The position numbers and the translations under genes are program-made. Source: Microbacteriaceae bacterium (GTDB taxonomy: Bacteria; Actinomycetota; Actinomycetes; Actinomycetales; Microbacteriaceae). From it: DNA of 5,359 bases. Positions 2,871 to 5,359 of the stretch are shown here, in pieces. Below the pieces are notes generated by a model that had not been told where the DNA came from, made no database searches, and saw only the letters and a list, made by a program, of their open reading frames with translations. The stretch covers positions 1-5,359 of the forward strand of contig JAAYAS010000273.1 in assembly GCA_012719255.1 (NCBI GenBank). The letters run 5' to 3'. How positions within the stretch are numbered: position 1 is the stretch's first letter; each line of letters begins with the position of its first letter.

Positions 2871-5359
2871 ATGGCCGCACTGCTTCCCGACCTCATCCCC
2901 TCGCTCGCCGACCCCGACGCCCCGAACGATCCCGACCTCGTGCTCGAGGCGTTCCTCGACTGGACCGCCGACCGCGGCATCGAGCTCTACGAGGCGCAGG
3001 AGGAGGCGGTGATGCACCTCGCGGGCGGGGCGAACGTCGTGCTCGCGACGCCGACCGGCACGGGCAAGTCGCTCGTCGCGGTCGCCGCGCACGCCTTCTG
3101 CATCGCCGAGGGCGGCACGACCTACTACACGGCGCCGATCAAGGCGCTCGTCAGCGAGAAGTTCTTCTCGCTCGTCGAGATCTTCGGCCCGGAGCGGGTC
3201 GGCATGGTCACCGGCGACAGCTCGGTGAACCCCGAGGCGCCGATCATCTGCTGCACGGCCGAGATCCTCGCGAACAAGGCGCTCCGCGAGGGCGAGGGCG
3301 CCGACGTCGACCAGGTGGTGATGGACGAGTTCCACTACTACGGCGACGACCAGCGCGGCTGGGCGTGGCAGGTGCCGCTGCTGCTCCTGCCGCGCGCGCA
3401 GTTCCTGCTGATGTCGGCGACGCTCGGCGACACCGACCGGCTGCGCGCCGACCTCGGCCGCCGCACCGGCCGCCCCACCGAGCTCGTCGCCGGCGCGACC
3501 CGGCCGGTGCCGCTGAGCTTCGAGTACGTGCTCACGCCGGTGCACGAGACGATCGAGCGGCTGCTCGACGAGAACGAGGCGCCGGTGTACCTCGTGCACT
3601 TCTCGCAGGCGGCGGCGGTCGAGCGGGCGCAGGCGATCTCGAGCATGCGGGTCGCCACCCGCGAGCAGCGGGATGCGATCGTCGAGGCGATCGGCGCGTT
3701 CCGCTTCACGACGGCGTTCGGCCGCTCGCTGTCGCGCTGGCTGCGGCAGGGCATCGGCGTGCACCACGCGGGCATGCTGCCCCGCTACCGCCGGCTCGTC
3801 GAGGTGCTCGCGCAGCGGGGGCTGCTGCGCGTGATCTGCGGCACCGACACGCTCGGCGTCGGCATCAACGTGCCGATCCGCTCGGTGCTCATCACCGCGC
3901 TGTCGAAGTTCGACGGCAACCGGATGCGGCACCTCACGGCCCGCGAGTTCCACCAGATCGCGGGGCGCGCGGGCCGCGCCGGCTACGACGACCACGGCAC
4001 CGTCGTCGTCGAGGCCCCCGACCACGTCGTCGAGTACGAGGCCGCGGTGACGAAGGCGGCGGGCGACCCGAAGAAGCAGCGCAAGATCACCCGCAAGCAG
4101 CCGCCGAAGGGCTTCGTGAACTGGACCGAGGCGACCTTCGAGCGCATCGTGAACGCCGAGCCCGAGACGCTCACGAGCCACATGCACATGACGAGCGCGA
4201 TGCTCGTCAACGTCGTCGCCCGCGGCGGCGACGTGCTCGCGAACCTGCGCGACCTCTGCTTCGACAACCACGAGCCGCGGGCGGCGCAGTACGCCCTCGC
4301 CCGGCGGGCGATCGCGATCGGCCGCACGCTCATCGAGGCCGGCGTCATCGAGATCGACCGCACCCGGCCCGTGCCCGGCACGAACCGGCCGGTGCTCGAG
4401 CTCACGCTCGACCTGCAGCCGAACTTCGCGCTCAACCAGCCGCTGTCGCCGTTCGCGCTCGCGGTGCTCGAGGTGCTCGATCCCGAGCCGCGGCCCGATT
4501 CGGTCGGCACCGGCAACTACGCACTCGACGTCGTCAGCGTCATCGAGTCTACCCTTGACGACCCGCGGCCGCTGCTCATGTCGCAGCAGTTCAAGGCCCG
4601 CGGCGAGGCGGTGAACGCGATGAAGGCCGACGGCGTCGAGTACGACGAGCGGATGGAGCGGCTCGAGGAGATCTTCTGGCCGAAGCCGCTCGAGGAGCTG
4701 CTCGAGCAGGCCTACGACGAGTTCGCCGAGACCCAGCCCTGGGTGCGCGACTTCGAGCTGCGGCCGAAGTCGGTGGTGCGCGACATGTACGAGCGGGCGA
4801 TGAGCTTCGCCGAGTTCATCGCGTTCTACGACCTCGCCCGCTCGGAGGGGCTCGTGCTCCGCTACCTCTCCGACGCGTACCGGGCGCTGATGCACACCGT
4901 GCCCGACGACGCCGTCGACGACGAGCTCGACGACCTCATCGAGTGGCTCGGCGTGCTGGTGCGGCAGGTCGACTCGTCGCTCGTCGACGAGTGGGCCGAG
5001 CTGGTCGCGCCGGTGGATGAGGACGGGCAGCCGGTCGTGCCGCCGTCGCCGCCGAGCGTCGTCGTGAACACGCGCGCGTTCACGGTGCTCGTGCGCAACG
5101 AGCTGTGGCGGCGCGTGCAGCTCGCCGCCCTCGAGCGCGACGCCGAGCTCGAGGCGCTCGACGCCGACATCGACTGGCCGGGCGTGCTCGACGACTACTT
5201 CGACGAGTACGACGACATCCTCGTCGACGCCGCGGCCCGCTCGCCGCAGTTCTGCCGCATCGACACCGGCCGTCAGCAGGCCGGGTTCTGGGATGCGGAG
5301 CAGACGATCGTCGACGAGCGCGGCGACCACGCCTGGCGCATCCGCGCCGAGGTCGACCT
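2871..5359 (+). CDS. Ski2-like DEAD/DEAH-box helicase with DUF3516 C-terminal region (partial, 3' end off window)
   Basis: 829 codons are visible with no stop, so the C-terminus runs off the right edge; from memory, family members are only a little longer, so little should be missing. It is an ATP-dependent superfamily 2 RNA/DNA helicase of the Ski2-like type. In order: Tyr40/Gln43 Q-motif-like segment, Walker A TPTGTGKS (60-67), motif Ia TAPIKALVSEK (87-97), DEFH box (152-155), MSAT motif III (181-184), motif V GTDTLGVGINVP (324-335), and motif VI HQIAGRAGRAG (361-371). A basic stretch KKQRKITRKQ (401-410) follows. Residues 437-495 look like the winged-helix/ratchet part (HMHMTSAMLVNVV). The acidic helical C-terminal region (about 575-829) matches DUF3516. 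All core ATPase residues are intact. Its GGGAGGA site (2854-2860) lies 10 nt before ATG 2871. Actinobacterial members are of unproven function; RNA processing or decay is the likely role by analogy. Product name is confident, biological role is not. Confidence 0.92.
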   Translation, partial: MAALLPDLIPSLADPDAPNDPDLVLEAFLDWTADRGIELYEAQEEAVMHLAGGANVVLATPTGTGKSLVAVAAHAFCIAEGGTTYYTAPIKALVSEKFFSLVEIFGPERVGMVTGDSSVNPEAPIICCTAEILANKALREGEGADVDQVVMDEFHYYGDDQRGWAWQVPLLLLPRAQFLLMSATLGDTDRLRADLGRRTGRPTELVAGATRPVPLSFEYVLTPVHETIERLLDENEAPVYLVHFSQAAAVERAQAISSMRVATREQRDAIVEAIGAFRFTTAFGRSLSRWLRQGIGVHHAGMLPRYRRLVEVLAQRGLLRVICGTDTLGVGINVPIRSVLITALSKFDGNRMRHLTAREFHQIAGRAGRAGYDDHGTVVVEAPDHVVEYEAAVTKAAGDPKKQRKITRKQPPKGFVNWTEATFERIVNAEPETLTSHMHMTSAMLVNVVARGGDVLANLRDLCFDNHEPRAAQYALARRAIAIGRTLIEAGVIEIDRTRPVPGTNRPVLELTLDLQPNFALNQPLSPFALAVLEVLDPEPRPDSVGTGNYALDVVSVIESTLDDPRPLLMSQQFKARGEAVNAMKADGVEYDERMERLEEIFWPKPLEELLEQAYDEFAETQPWVRDFELRPKSVVRDMYERAMSFAEFIAFYDLARSEGLVLRYLSDAYRALMHTVPDDAVDDELDDLIEWLGVLVRQVDSSLVDEWAELVAPVDEDGQPVVPPSPPSVVVNTRAFTVLVRNELWRRVQLAALERDAELEALDADIDWPGVLDDYFDEYDDILVDAAARSPQFCRIDTGRQQAGFWDAEQTIVDERGDHAWRIRAEVD

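Noticed and set aside
2852..4558. Plus-strand open frame overlapping the helicase
   Set aside because: Arginine- and alanine-rich low-complexity translation, typical of a shifted frame in high-GC DNA; the helicase frame carries all the family motifs.
2736..5330. A very long open frame on the minus strand, opposite the helicase and in frame with the AHSA1 gene
   Set aside because: It is the codon-aligned antisense of the helicase; stops there would need TTA, CTA or TCA in the sense strand, which are nearly absent in this GC-rich gene. The product is a low-complexity His/Arg/Glu/Val-rich sequence with no recognisable domain, and AHSA1 homology begins only at 2735.
2871..5359. Helicase as part of a phage-defence system
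   Set aside because: The neighbours are not defence genes and the DUF3516 helicase family is widespread as an ordinary chromosomal gene in actinobacteria.
1..5359. CRISPR arrays, tRNA, rRNA, known riboswitches
   Set aside because: No regularly spaced direct repeats with unique spacers, no cloverleaf-like segment and no conserved riboswitch core were recognised by eye.

Overview
The window looks like chromosomal DNA from a high-GC actinobacterium, most likely Microbacteriaceae or a close relative. Nearly all third codon positions are G or C. An actinobacterial-type SMC C-terminus stands at the left edge, a DUF3516-type Ski2-like helicase stands at the right edge, and the promoter-like -10 boxes are of the TANNNT type (TAGGCT, TAGCGT). 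The family-level assignment is inference; no rRNA or other clear marker is present.

Layout: (1) 1-150, last 49 residues of the chromosome-segregation ATPase SMC. (2) 151-308, a regulatory gap with a perfect 14-bp TetR-type palindrome overlapping a candidate promoter. (3) 309-797, a stand-alone GyrI-like small-molecule-binding protein, followed by a strong hairpin terminator. (4) 798-1180, a 383-bp structured intergenic region with a perfect 15-bp inverted repeat, a promoter-like box and a 20-bp tandem repeat just before the next ribosome binding site. (5) 1181-1687, a second, divergent GyrI-like protein, followed after 4 bp by (6) 1692-2309, a class I SAM-dependent methyltransferase, so these two are probably one transcript. 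(7) 2319-2735 on the minus strand, an AHSA1/SRPBCC-fold protein, convergent with the methyltransferase at 9 bp. (8) 2736-2870, a divergent intergenic region. (9) 2871 to the right edge, a nearly complete DEAD/DEAH-type Ski2-like helicase with a DUF3516 C-terminal region.

How the genes fit together: the central four genes (two GyrI-like proteins, a methyltransferase, an AHSA1 protein) all encode small soluble proteins from families that bind or modify small hydrophobic molecules. They are inserted between two conserved housekeeping-type genes (SMC and the helicase). A TetR-type operator before the first one suggests ligand-induced expression, but its repressor is not in the window. A xenobiotic-handling island is a reasonable working idea, not a demonstrated system. 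I see no mobile element, CRISPR array, tRNA or rRNA. The most distinctive sequence-level signals are the TetR-like palindrome, the 15-bp inverted repeat, the tandem repeat in a probable leader, and a strong excess of the heptamer GGATGCG/CGCATCC, including in the arms of the terminator hairpin.
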